A DNA stretch of 64,000 nt, from contig NC_091301.1 in the NCBI RefSeq assembly GCF_038502225.1, forward strand, positions 14,511,744-14,575,743, in the 5' to 3' direction. Within the stretch, counting starts at the first letter, position 1; each line of letters opens with the position of its first letter. The stretch is from Cherax quadricarinatus (lineage: Eukaryota > Arthropoda > Malacostraca > Decapoda > Parastacidae). The notes below the pieces were generated by a model. That model did no database searches. It saw only the letters and a program-made list of their open reading frames with translations, and was not told where the DNA came from. A program made the position numbers and the translations under genes. Of the stretch, positions 1 to 12,084 are shown in pieces.

Positions 1-170
1 GTGAGGACTACATGTGTTCACCATTACATAAAAGACTATTGGGAAGATGAGGCCAGACTTACCATGGACGTCCACTATCACCCTTCTGCACCAAATTTTC
101 TCTTCTCAGTCTGTTACACTGCCCCAGTCTACTGGACTTTCCCTGCTCCGACGTTTTTCCAATTTTCACT

Positions 171-173
171 GTG

Positions 174-256
<83 letters not shown>
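171..256. repeat. (TG)n-(TA)n microsatellite
   Basis: A short TG run passes directly into about 35 TA dinucleotides. It borders the left tRNA-like arm of an inverted pair. Open frames across it only reflect the dinucleotide period. Confidence 0.97.
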
Positions 257-257
<1 letters not shown>

Positions 258-350
258 TGATCTCTGGCTGAAGGAGACTCGAACCTACGAACCTTGGAAC
301 AAGGTACGCAGTGCTATAACAATCTCACCACACTGGACCAATACCTTGGC
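257..350 (-). mobile_element. tRNA-derived SINE-like arm (left, antisense)
   Basis: Read on the minus strand this has a Pol III A-box-like stretch (TGGTCCAGTGTGG) and, about 50 bases on, a B box GGTTCGAGTCT that matches the GGTTCGANTCC consensus at 10 of 11 positions. The outer 59 bases (257-315) are an inverted copy of 443-501 with one mismatch. It is probably one half of an inverted dimer of a tRNA-derived SINE. It does not fold into a convincing complete cloverleaf, so a working tRNA gene is unlikely. Confidence 0.6.
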
Positions 351-427
351 GTGCAGCTTGCGCTACACGTTGATCCAAGGCAGCCAGCTTTCAGGGAGAA
401 GGCTTACAACTTTTCATCTCATCCCCT

Positions 428-503
428 GCATGAGAATGGTAAAGCACTGCGTACCTTGTTCCAAGGTTCGTAGGTTCGAGTCTCCTTCGGCCAGAGATCA
501 GTG
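428..503 (+). mobile_element. tRNA-derived SINE-like arm (right, sense)
   Basis: Right half of the inverted pair begun at 257. It carries the same B box GGTTCGAGTCT at about 472-482 on the plus strand. The A-box region is more diverged than in the left arm. A TA microsatellite begins about 35 bases downstream, so the dimer is bracketed by TA runs on both sides. Confidence 0.6.
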
Positions 504-534
504 TTTGTGTATACTTCGCCTGCTCTAGCGAATT

Positions 535-688
<154 letters not shown>

Positions 689-700
689 TGTATAGCGAGC

Positions 701-940
701 GAACAACCACAGGGGGAGTTGAATGATAGCTGTAGGTTTTTTGTGTTGCAATCAACACATCATCAGGAGTTTGTAATGTTGCGGAGAAGAGGAGGTTCAA
801 GCAGTATTTGCTTGGACCTCACATAGAACGCCTTTGCTGGCACTCCGTGTGATCGTATGTTCTTGGACCTCCTCTTTTTCTGCCTGCAACACCACACGAA
901 AGGCCTAGAGCTATCAATCAACTCCCCCGTGGTTGTTTTG
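701..940. mobile_element. fold-back (MITE-like) element with ~38-bp inverted ends
   Basis: The left end (703-740, containing AACAACCACAGGGGGAGTTG) is the imperfect reverse complement of the right end (about 901-939, containing CAACTCCCCCGTGGTTGTT). An inner pair, AGAGGAGGTTCAAG near 790 and CTTGGACCTCCTCTT near 864, is also inverted, so symmetry extends well inside. There is no coding capacity. It could be a non-autonomous fold-back element or a second type of SINE dimer. No clear target duplication was found. Confidence 0.55.
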
Positions 941-1016
941 CATTTTGTATCGATTGTGTAATTTTATAATCCCTATACAGCAGTGTGAGCAGCCTGTACG
1001 AGCCAGGACCATTTTA

Positions 1017-1062
1017 TTTAAACGTATTGTTACGACATCAAAGTCGTAACAATACGTTTAAA
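1017..1062. repeat. perfect 20-bp hairpin
   Basis: Arms 1017-1036 and 1043-1062 are exact reverse complements around the 6-base loop ATCAAA. A bacterial-style terminator makes no sense in this setting. It may be the core of a small palindromic repeat. Confidence 0.85.
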
Positions 1063-1339
1063 GATATATTTTTTTCATTTATGTTAATGTAAAAATTAAT
1101 AGTTTTGTACCAAAAGAACCTCAGAAAACTTATCTGCGCAATTTAATTCAGCGTAATCCAACTAAATATATTTTTGATAAGTTTACAATAATTTAATAAT
1201 AAACAAAAACAATGAAATTTTTTTTTCGTTAGGTTCAGAATGATTTTTGCGAAATTATTGCATACACAAATTTCCGCTTGCCTTATTCGGCAAGAAGAGC
1301 GTAGCTATTTAAGGCCAAATCGCAAGTTTTACCTATTCG

Positions 1340-2878
<1,539 letters not shown>

Positions 2879-4681
2879 CACACAAGTGTTACTGGTAGGT
2901 CACTTGTGAGTGTGAGGGAGACTGCACACAAGTGTTACTGGTACGTCACTTGTGAGTGTGAGGGAGACTGCACACAAGTGTTACTGGTAGGTCACTTGTG
3001 AGTGTGAGGGAGACTGCACACAAGTGTTACTGGTACGTCACTTGTGAGTGTGAGGGAGACTGCACACAAGTGTTACTGGTACGTCACTTGTGAGTGTGAG
3101 GGAGACTGCACACAAGTGTTACTGGTACGTCACTTGTGAGTGTGAGGGAGACTGCACACAAGTGTTACTGGTAGGTCACTTGTGAGTGTGAGGGAGACTG
3201 CACACAAGTGTTACTGGTAGGTCACTTGTGAGTGTGAGGGAGACTGCACACAAGTGTTACTGGTACGTCACTTGTGAGTGTGAGGGAGACTGCACACAAG
3301 TGTTACTGGTAGGTCACTTGTGAGTGTGAGGGAGACTGCACACAAGTGTTACTGGTACGTCACTTGTGAGTGTGAGGGAGACTGCACACAAGTGTTACTG
3401 GTACGTCACTTGTGAGTGTGAGGGAGACTGCACACAAGTGTTACTGGTACGTCACTTGTGAGTGTGAGGGAGACTGCACACAAGTGTTACTGGTACGTCA
3501 CTTGTGAGTGTGAGGGAGACTGCACACAAGTGTTACTGGTACGTCACTTGTGAGTGTGAGGGAGACTGCACACAAGTGTTACTGGTACGTCACTTGTGAG
3601 TGTGAGGGAGACTGCACACAAGTGTTACTGGTAGGTCACTTGTGAGTGTGAGGGAGACTGCACACAAGTGTTACTGGTACGTCACTTGTGAGTGTGAGGG
3701 AGACTGCACACAAGTGTTACTGGTACGTCACTTGTGAGTGTGAGGGAGACTGCACACAAGTGTTACTGGTAGGTCACTTGTGAGTGTGAGGGAGACTGCA
3801 CACAAGTGTTACTGGTACGTCACTTGTGAGTGTGAGGGAGACTGCACACAAGTGTTACTGGTACGTCACTTGTGAGTGTGAGGGAGACTGCACACAAGTG
3901 TTACTGGTAGGTCACTTGTGAGTGTGAGGGAGACTGCACACAAGTGTTACTGGTACGTCACTTGTGAGTGTGAGGGAGACTGCACACAAGTGTTACTGGT
4001 AGGTCACTTGTGAGTGTGAGGGAGACTGCACACAAGTGTTACTGGTACGTCACTTGTGAGTGTGAGGGAGACTGCACACAAGTGTTACTGGTACGTCACT
4101 TGTGAGTGTGAGGGAGACTGCACACAAGTGTTACTGGTACGTCACTTGTGAGTGTGAGGGAGACTGCACACAAGTGTTACTGGTACGTCACTTGTGAGTG
4201 TGAGGGAGACTGCACACAAGTGTTACTGGTAGGTCACTTGTGAGTGTGAGGGAGACTGCACACAAGTGTTACTGGTAGGTCACTTGTGAGTGTGAGGGAG
4301 ACTGCACACAAGTGTTACTGGTACGTCACTTGTGAGTGTGAGGGAGACTGCACACAAGTGTTACTGGTAGGTCACTTGTGAGTGTGAGGGAGACTGCACA
4401 CAAGTGTTACTGGTACGTCACTTGTGAGTGTGAGGGAGACTGCACACAAGTGTTACTGGTAGGTCACTTGTGAGTGTGAGGGAGACTGCACACAAGTGTT
4501 ACTGGTAGGTCACTTGTGAGTGTGAGGGAGACTGCACACAAGTGTTACTGGTACGTCACTTGTGAGTGTGAGGGAGACTGCACACAAGTGTTACTGGTAG
4601 GTCACTTGTGAGTGTGAGGGAGACTGCACACAAGTGTTACTGGTACGTAACTTGTGAGTGTGAGGGAGACTGCACACAAGT
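2879..4681. repeat. 46-bp minisatellite, 39 units
   Basis: The period is exactly 46 bases throughout. Each unit contains an 8-bp inverted pair, CACAAGTG and CACTTGTG, around a 12-base loop. Units appear identical except for one site, GGTAGGTCAC or GGTACGTCAC: by my reading 15 units carry G and 24 carry C. Unit 39 also has an A in place of C in the following GTCAC. The array stops abruptly at GGGCAAGGG. Confidence 0.97.
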
Positions 4682-4814
4682 GGGCAAGGGTGCACACAGA
4701 ACACAACTTTCCAAGGTAACCCAACAAAATCCTCCTATAAGAGCTCAGTATAACATACTTGTTTGTCTGGAAACTACAGACCCTTCTAGAGACATGCCTG
4801 GCCGCCGGTGCAGC

Positions 4815-5575
4815 AACAACATACAAAACAAAGTCAACAGTTATAACAGGAAAAGTGGGGAAATGCATATTCAATTCTCTAACAAATATATTACAAAGTC
4901 TGGCAGTATATAAAACAAAGTCGAAGCGAAGCAAAAAAAGAATGTCAGCGCTGGAAGGCAAGGTTCTAGCACCGTTACTGTTTCTTATCCTCATTGATGT
5001 AGATGCTACCGTTACTGTTTCTTATCCTCATTGATGTAGATGCTACCGTTACTGTTTCTTATCCTCATTGATGTAGATGCTACCGTTACTGTTTTTTTTA
5101 TCCTCATGGAAGATATAGATAAGGATACTAACCACAGCTTCCTAGTCTCTTTTGCAGACACCAAATTAAGTATGACAGTCATTTCAGTAAAAGAAAGAAA
5201 AAACTATGATGAATATGTGAGCCGGCAGGGCCGCAAGCAGCAACAATTTGGTCGGCCAGGAAATCAAGGAGGCCTGGCGCAGGGCCGGACACAGAGAAAA
5301 GGAAAAATCTCGAAACAGGTCACATGTAAATCAATGGTGAAAATTTTCAACTGCTAATGTATGAGAAGAATGAAGAGCTGGATACCAGCACAGCATACAC
5401 AACAACGCTGACTGACCACCATATATTAGTGTGTAAGGAACAAGAATATGTCAGAAGATCTGTCACTTGCTGAGAACAATAAGACAAATGTAGTCAAGAT
5501 CAAGACAATGACAGGGAATTATGAGAACTTTCAAAATAAGTGAAGTAACTCCAATGATGGAACTTTTAAATAAAT
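4815..5575 (+). pseudogene. decayed LINE reverse-transcriptase relic
   Basis: Broken reading frames follow the LINE order seen intact at 59035-61206. First comes a segment resembling GKVGRWIFNFLTN, then KVLAPLLFLILI (RT motif B region), then SFADTKLSM (motif C, with the second Asp of FADD lost). Near 5450-5570 there are pieces resembling SEDLTFKDHN and RTFKTRDAKPMM. The region between about 5221 and 5320 instead looks like displaced 3'-end LINE sequence (GGAGGCCTGGC). Frameshifts and stops rule out function. An internal 37-bp tandem duplication interrupts motif B. Confidence 0.7.
4971..5095. repeat. 37-bp tandem duplication inside an RT relic
   Basis: ACCGTTACTGTTTCTTATCC recurs at 4971, 5008 and 5045 with exactly 37-base spacing, and a partial fourth copy starts at 5082. 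The duplicated segment encodes the LLFLIL stretch after RT motif B, so the array was born inside the decayed LINE. Confidence 0.93.
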
Positions 5576-5600
5576 GATACTCAAAGGTTTTTCACTTCCC

Positions 5601-5601
5601 C

Positions 5602-5681
<80 letters not shown>

Positions 5682-5700
5682 AAAAAGAAGAAGAAGAAGA
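5601..5700. repeat. (TAA)n-(GAA)n trinucleotide runs
   Basis: About 17 TAA repeats are followed directly by about 16 GAA repeats with one interruption. Serine-rich and tyrosine-rich frames on the minus strand are artefacts of this run. Confidence 0.97.
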
Positions 5701-5803
5701 GTAATGATGGAAATTACTAACATAAGATGAATAAAAAGCGAATAAATTGGATGCGACAACACTTGTGAACAATGATACAAAAATGCTGCAATGAAGACAT
5801 GTG

Positions 5804-5930
5804 AGCAGTGGGGTCCCCCAAGGATCAGTACTTGCTGCCATTATGATTTATTCTATACAAAATTACCTACCAGAAGGATAAATAACTATATTAAAATGTT
5901 ATGCAGAATAAAGCATCTAAATAACAGTGT
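5804..5930 (+). pseudogene. RT motif relic of a second LINE family
   Basis: In one frame this reads SSGVPQGSVLAAIMIYSI, then QNYLPEG, then a stop. SGVPQGSVL...P(M)LF..YIND(L/M)P is the motif B block of jockey/CR1-like reverse transcriptases and differs from the SSVPQGTVLAPILFLILISDI of the main family here. The FADD block expected next is degraded. No further domains are recognisable. Fragmentary and non-functional. Confidence 0.6.
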
Positions 5931-6092
5931 TAATTACTAAAATAATTGTTTGATAAATAGAACAGTTGGAGTGACGAATGGAAGGTTGAACGTGACGAAG
6001 ATAACTGAACCAACACGTAACGTAGCAAAAACGAAACGTAAAGTGTTGGCGTTATAAAACATTGAAAACATTACACACGATACACTCCAAGG

Positions 6093-6301
<209 letters not shown>

Positions 6302-6423
6302 GGGGGGGTTTAAGGGGAGGGGTAGATTCAATAAAGCTGCTCTGGGTGTGGAAAGTTTGTGATGGTCTTCTAGGAACACGTGGCATTGGGGGGGGGGGGA
6401 TGATGTGGAGGAGGATCCTGCTG

Positions 6424-9400
6424 AACACACTCTTATGATAGGAGGGTGGTGCTCCCCTGGATGGTTGCTGTCTACCAACCTACTACCAACGTTTTACACT
6501 CTTATGATAGGAGGGTGGTGCTCCTCTGGATGGTTGCTGTCTACCAACCTACTACCAACGTTTTACACTCTTATGATAGGAGGGAGGTGCTCCCCTGGAT
6601 GGTTGCTGTCTACCAACCTACTACCAACGTTTTACACTCTTATGATAGGAGGGAGGTGCTCCCCTGGATGGTTGCTGTCTACCAACCTACTACCAACGTT
6701 TTACACTCTTATGATAGGAGGGAGGTGCTCCCCTGGATGGTTGCTGTCTACCAACCTACTACCAACGTTTTACACTCTTATGATAGGAGGGAGGTGCTCC
6801 CCTGGATGGTTGCTGTCTACCAACCTACTACCAACGTTTTACACTCTTATGATAGGAGGGAGGTGCTCCCCTGGATGGTTGCTGTCTACCAACCTACTAC
6901 CAACGTTTTACACTCTTATGATAGGAGGGAGGTGCTCCCCTGGATGGTTGCTGTCTACCAACCTACTACCAACGTTTTACACTCTTATGATAGGAGGGAG
7001 GTGCTCCCCTGGATGGTTGCTGTCTACCAACCTACTACCAACGTTTTACACTCTTATGATAGGAGGGAGGTGCTCCCCTGGATGGTTGCTGTCTACCAAC
7101 CTACTACCAACGTTTTACACTCTTATGATAGGAGGGAGGTGCTCCCCTGGATGGTTGCTGTCTACCAACCTACTACCAACGTTTTACACTCTTATGATAG
7201 GAGGGAGGTGCTCCCCTGGATGGTTGCTGTCTACCAACCTACTACCAACGTTTTACACTCTTATGATAGGAGGGAGGTGCTCCCCTGGATGGTTGCTGTC
7301 TACCAACCTACTACCAACGTTTTACACTCTTATGATAGGAGGGAGGTGCTCCCCTGGATGGTTGCTGTCTACCAACCTACTACCAACGTTTTACACTCTT
7401 ATGATAGGAGGGAGGTGCTCCCCTGGATGGTTGCTGTCTACCAACCTACTACCAACGTTTTACACTCTTATGATAGGAGGGTGGTGCTCCCCTGGATGGT
7501 TGCTGTCTACCAACCTACTACCAACGTTTTACACTCTTATGATAGGAGGGAGGTGCTCCCCTGGATGGTTGCTGTCTACCAACCTACTACCAACGTTTTA
7601 CACTCTTATGATAGGAGGGAGGTGCTCCCCTGGATGGTTGCTGTCTACCAACCTACTACCAACGTTTTACACTCTTATGATAGGAGGGAGGTGCTCCCCT
7701 GGATGGTTGCTGTCTACCAACCTACTACCAACGTTTTACACTCTTATGATAGGAGGGAGGTGCTCCCCTGGATGGTTGCTGTCTACCAACCTACTACCAA
7801 CGTTTTACACTCTTATGATAGGAGGGAGGTGCTCCCCTGGATGGTTGCTGTCTACCAACCTACTACCAACGTTTTACACTCTTATGATAGGAGGGAGGTG
7901 CTTCCCTGGATGGTTGCTGTCTACCAACCTACTACCAACATTTTACTCTTATGATAGGAGGGAGGTGCTTCCCTGGATGGTTGCTGTCTACCAACCTACT
8001 ACCAACGTTTTACACTCTTATGATAGGAGGGTGGTGCTCCCCTGGATGGTTGCTGTCTACCAGCCTACTACCAACGTTTTACACTCTTATGATAGGAGGG
8101 TGGTGCTTCCCTGGATGGTTGCTGTCTACCAACCTACTACCAACGTTTTACACTCTTATGATAGGAGGGTGGTGCTCCCCTGGATGGTTGCTGTCTACCA
8201 GCCTACTACCAACGTTTTACACTCTTATGATAGGAGGGTGGTGCTTCCCTGGATGGTTGATGTCTACCAACCTACTACCAACGTTTTACTCTTATGATAG
8301 GAGGGTGGTGCTCCCCTGGATGGTTGATGTCTACCAACCTACTACCAACGTTTTACTCTTATGATAGGAGGGTGGTGCTCCCCTGGATGGTTGATGTCTA
8401 CCAGCCTACTACCAACGTTTTACACTCTTATGATAGGAGGGTGGTGCTCCCCTGGATGGTTGCTGTCTACCAGCCTACTACCAACGTTTTACACTCTTAT
8501 GATAGGAGGGTGGTGCTTCCCTGGATGGTTGATGTCTACCAACCTACTACCAACGTTTTACTCTTATGATAGGAGGGTGGTGCTCCCCTGGATGGTTGCT
8601 GTCTACCAACCTACTACCAACGTTTTACTCTTATGATAGGAGGGTGGTGCTCCCCTGGATGGTTGCTGTCTACCAACCTACTACCAACGTTTTACTCTTA
8701 TGATAGGAGGGAGGTGCTTCCCTGGATGGTTGCTGTCTACCAACCTACTACCAACGTTTTACTCTTATGATAGGAGGGAGGCGCTTCCCTGGATGGTTGC
8801 TGTCTACCAGCCTACTACCAACGTTTTACTCTTATGATAGGAGGGAGGTGCTTCCCTGGATGGTTGCTGTCTACCAACCTACTACCAACGTTTTACTCTT
8901 ATGATAGGAGGGAGGTGCTTCCCTGGATGGTTGCTGTCTACCAGCCTACTACCAACGTTTTACTCTTATGATAGGAGGGTGGTGCTCCCCTGGATGGTTG
9001 CTGTCTACCAGCCTACTACCAACATTTTACTCTTATGATAGGAGGGAGGTGCTTCCCTGGATGGTTGCTGTCTACCAGCCTACTACCAACATTTTACTCT
9101 TATGATAGGAGGGAGGTGCTTCCCTGGATGGTTGCTGTCTACCAGCCTACTACCAACGTTTTACTCTTATGATAGGAGGGTGGTGCTTCCCTGGATGGTT
9201 GCTGTCTACCAACCTACTACCAACGTTTTACTCTTATGATAGGAGGGAGGTGCTTCCCTGGATGGTTGCTGTCTACCAACCTACTACCAACGTTTTAATC
9301 TTATGATAGGAGGGTGGTGCTCCCCTGGATGGTTGCTGTCTACCAGCCTACTACCAACGTTTTACTCTTATGATATGAGGGTGGTGCTCCCCTGGATGGT

Positions 9401-10578
9401 TGCTGTCTACCAACCTACTACCAACGTTTTACACTCTTATGATAGGAGGGTGGTGCTCCCCTGGATGGTTGCTGTCTACCAACCTACTACCAACGTTTTA
9501 CTCTTATGATAGGAGGGTGGTGCTCCCCTGGATGGTTGCTGTCTACCAACCTACTACCAACGTTTTACACTCTTATGATAGGAGGGTGGTGCTCCCCTGG
9601 ATGGTTGCTGTCTACCAACCTACTACCAACGTTTTACTCTTATGATAGGAGGGTGGTGCTCCCCTGGATGGTTGCTGTCTACCAACCTACTACCAACGTT
9701 TTACACTCTTATGATAGGAGGGAGGTGCTTCCCTGGATGGTTGCTGTCTACCAACCTACTAACAACGTTTTACACTCTTATGATAGGAGGGTGGTGCTCC
9801 CCTGGATGGTTGCTGTCTACCAACCTACTACCAACGTTTTACTCTTATGATAGGAGGGTGGTGCTCCCCTGGATGGTTGCTGTCTACCAACCTACTACCA
9901 ACGTTTTACTCTTATGATAGGAGGGTGGTGCTCCCCTGGATGGTTGCTGTCTACCAACCTACTACCAACGTTTTACTCTTATGATAGGAGGGTGGTGCTC
10001 CCCTGGATGGTTGCTGTCTACCAACCTACTACCAACGTTTTACTCTTATGATAGGAGGGTGGTGCTCCCCTGGATGGTTGCTGTCTACCAACCTACTACC
10101 AACGTTTTACACTCTTATGATAGGAGGGTGGTGCTCCCCTGGATGGTTGCTGTCTACCAACCTACTACCAACGTTTTACTCTTATGATAGGAGGGTGGTG
10201 CTCCCCTGGATGGTTGCTGTCTACCAACCTACTACCAACGTTTTACTCTCTTATGATAGGAGGGTGGTGCTCCCCTGGATGGTTGCTGTCTACCAACCTA
10301 CTACCAACGTTTTACACTCTTATGATAGGAGGGAGGTGCTCCCCTGGATGGTTGCTGTCTACCAACCTACTACCAACGTTTTACACTCTTATGATAGGAG
10401 GGTGGTGCTCCCCTGGATGGTTGCTGTCTACCAACCTACTACCAACGTTTTACACTCTTATGATAGGAGGGTGGTGCTTCCCTGGATGGTTGCTGTCTAC
10501 CAGCCTACTACCAACGTTTTACTCTTATGATAGGAGGGTGGTGCTTCCCTGGATGGTTGCTGTCTACCAACCTACTAC
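6424..10578. repeat. 69/67-bp minisatellite, about 61 units
   Basis: The unit includes TATGATAGGAGGG, CCCTGGATGGTTGCTG and CTACTACCAACGTTTTAC. From 6424 to about 7946 units are 69 bases. After that 69-base units (TTTTACACTC) mix with 67-base units (TTTTACTC, lacking one AC). Other variable sites are GAGGTG/GTGGTG, CTCCC/CTTCC and CAACC/CAGCC. Because 69 is 23 codons, the first block forms a 630-codon frame with a 23-residue period, and the 67-base units break that frame. There is no start context, codon bias or flanking exon, so a protein is not supported. Confidence 0.97.
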
Positions 10579-10704
10579 TGAGAAACGTGTAGAAACGAGG
10601 GGGTAAATGAGAAACAGAAAGGCAATAAAGATTAAGACAGAAGCGGAAAATTAAGAAATTCTGACAAATTATGTAAACCCACAAGGAAAAGCGTTCTCGA
10701 TCTG

Positions 10705-11006
10705 TAGGAGATAGTGTATGTTGTAGTGTATGATGTAGGAGATAGTGTATGTTGTAGTGTATGATGTAGGAGATAGTGTATGTTGTAGTGTATGATGTAG
10801 GAGATAGTGTATGTTGTAGTGTATGATGTAGGAGATAGTGTATGTTGTAGTGTATGATGTAGGAGATAGTGTATGTTGTAGTGTATGATGTAGGAGATAG
10901 TGTATGATGTAGGAGATAGTGTATGTTGTAGTGTATGATGTAGGAGATAGTGTATGTTGTAGTGTATGATGTAGGAGATAAGTGTGTGCTGTAGTGTATG
11001 ATGTAA
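10705..11006. repeat. 31-bp minisatellite, about 10 units
   Basis: TAGGAGATAGTGTATG recurs every 31 bases, with TTGTAGTGTATGATG completing the unit. One unit near 10899 is shortened to about 19 bases. The right edge decays into related GTAAGCAACAT-type sequence. Confidence 0.95.
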
Positions 11007-11710
11007 GCAACATTCATCACATCAACCATTAGCAACATGTCACCATCAACTACACTGTAAGCAACATACATCACAACAATACATATGAACACGAACGGAA
11101 CACCGTCCTCATATGCAACAGGAGGGTCAGATAAACGAGGTGCTCCGTTAGTACTCGCTACCAGTTCCGTTTCTTCCTGTTAACGGTAGAACAAGTGACA
11201 TTTTCTTGATTGCTGTGATGGCTACATAAGAACGATTGATCTACTGTGACACTCAGCTAGAATACGTCCTCATCCAGCAGTCCAGAGTACATAGTACTCC
11301 AGAGTACGTCTAAAGCCAGAACTACAAAGTACAACCTCAGCCAATACTCGAGTACATCATCAGCTAGTACTCCAGAGTACATCCTTAGCTAGTACTCCAG
11401 AGCACCTTTCTCCACAAGCAGTGTGCACAAACGTATTATAAAGTTCCAGTGATAACGAAGATGGTAATTTTTGAACAGAATACAATGGTGACGCTCCATT
11501 AACAATTCTGTGCACAACACAGCCAGTACCACACTAAGAATCTTATAATTCAATAACGTCTGGTTCAAACTCTTCCACATCTCGCATGGGCCAGTAGGCC
11601 TGCTGCAGTGTTCCTTACTCCGGCCAAACCAAGAGCTCCAGGGCATTAATTTTACAGCAAAATCATCCACAGAAACTTTAACTAGGCTATGAATTAATAT
11701 AAAAAAAATG
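11007..11710. other. unassigned sequence with a degenerate CCAGAGTAC repeat
   Basis: From about 11280 to 11406 variants of AGTACTCCAGAGTAC recur irregularly. Near 11578-11640 the stretch GGGCCAGTAGGCCTGCTGCA resembles an interspersed repeat I associate with decapod genomes, from memory only. No coding feature is supported. Confidence 0.4.
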
Positions 11711-11815
11711 TCTACAGCCTATCATCCTCAGTCCCATGGCGCCTTGGACAGTTTCACCAAACCTTAAAAAAGTATGATGCGTACGTACTGCATGCATTTT
11801 CCTGTTCTGAAACCA
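11711..11815 (+). pseudogene. Ty3/gypsy-type integrase fragment
   Basis: One frame reads STAYHPQSHGALDSF. The next frame, after a one-base shift, continues with FHQTLKKYDAYV. The pattern TAYHPQ(S/T)xGxxERFHxTL lies at the C-terminal side of the integrase catalytic core of Ty3/gypsy LTR retrotransposons. Here the segment is about 35 codons long, frameshifted near 11750 and isolated, with no LTR, protease or RT nearby. It is a dead remnant. It ends about 57 bases from the donor site of the probable minus-strand exon, so it would lie in that gene's intron. Confidence 0.65.
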
Positions 11816-11871
11816 CCCCCGTCCCGAGCCCCTTCATTCTCAGCACCTGAAGAACGCAAGTCAAGACCTAC

Positions 11872-12084
11872 CGTGGTGATCGTGAAGGTGTCGGTGTCGT
11901 AACCGAGGTCTTTGAGTTCTTGGAGGTCTTGGAATGACCTGGAGTACCTGTGAGCGAGGAGTGTGACTGGTGACGTTGAGACCAACGTCACACCGTCAAA
12001 CAACATGCCCACGCCCATCCTCTCCTTCTTCTTCCTGAAGCCACTACGCTTGAGGGTTAGGTACCCTCGCAGCGTAGACGTCAT
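11872..12084 (-). CDS. probable first coding exon, unknown protein
   Basis: Read on the minus strand, an ATG at 12084-12082 has A at -3 and follows an in-frame TGA at 12099-12097. That makes it the first ATG of its frame. The frame runs 71 codons to a strong 5' splice donor, ACG|GTAGGT, with the exon ending at 11872 in phase 0. Third positions are mostly C or G (GAC, CTC, AAG, TAC), unlike the AT-rich flanks. The N-terminus is basic (RSGFRKKKER, residues about 17-26), followed by a mixed hydrophobic stretch and an acidic end (DLGYDTDTF). I do not recognise the family. Further exons would lie at lower coordinates, and none could be identified in the repeats there. No promoter is certain; an AT-rich TATA-like stretch sits near 12257-12276. 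This is the best host-gene candidate in the window, but one exon is limited evidence. Confidence 0.45.

Noticed and set aside
1..528. 175-codon frame at the window start
   Set aside because: Runs through a TA microsatellite and SINE-like arms; no homology or codon bias.
1017..1062. Rho-independent transcription terminator
   Set aside because: The window is eukaryotic and AT-rich, with no upstream gene.
2879..4681. CRISPR-like regular repeats
   Set aside because: Units are contiguous with no unique spacers, and the context is eukaryotic. The same applies to the other arrays.
6405..8297. 630-codon frame with a 23-residue period
   Set aside because: Produced by 69-bp repeat units; it collapses where 67-bp units begin. 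The overlapping frame at 6446-7954 is equally open.
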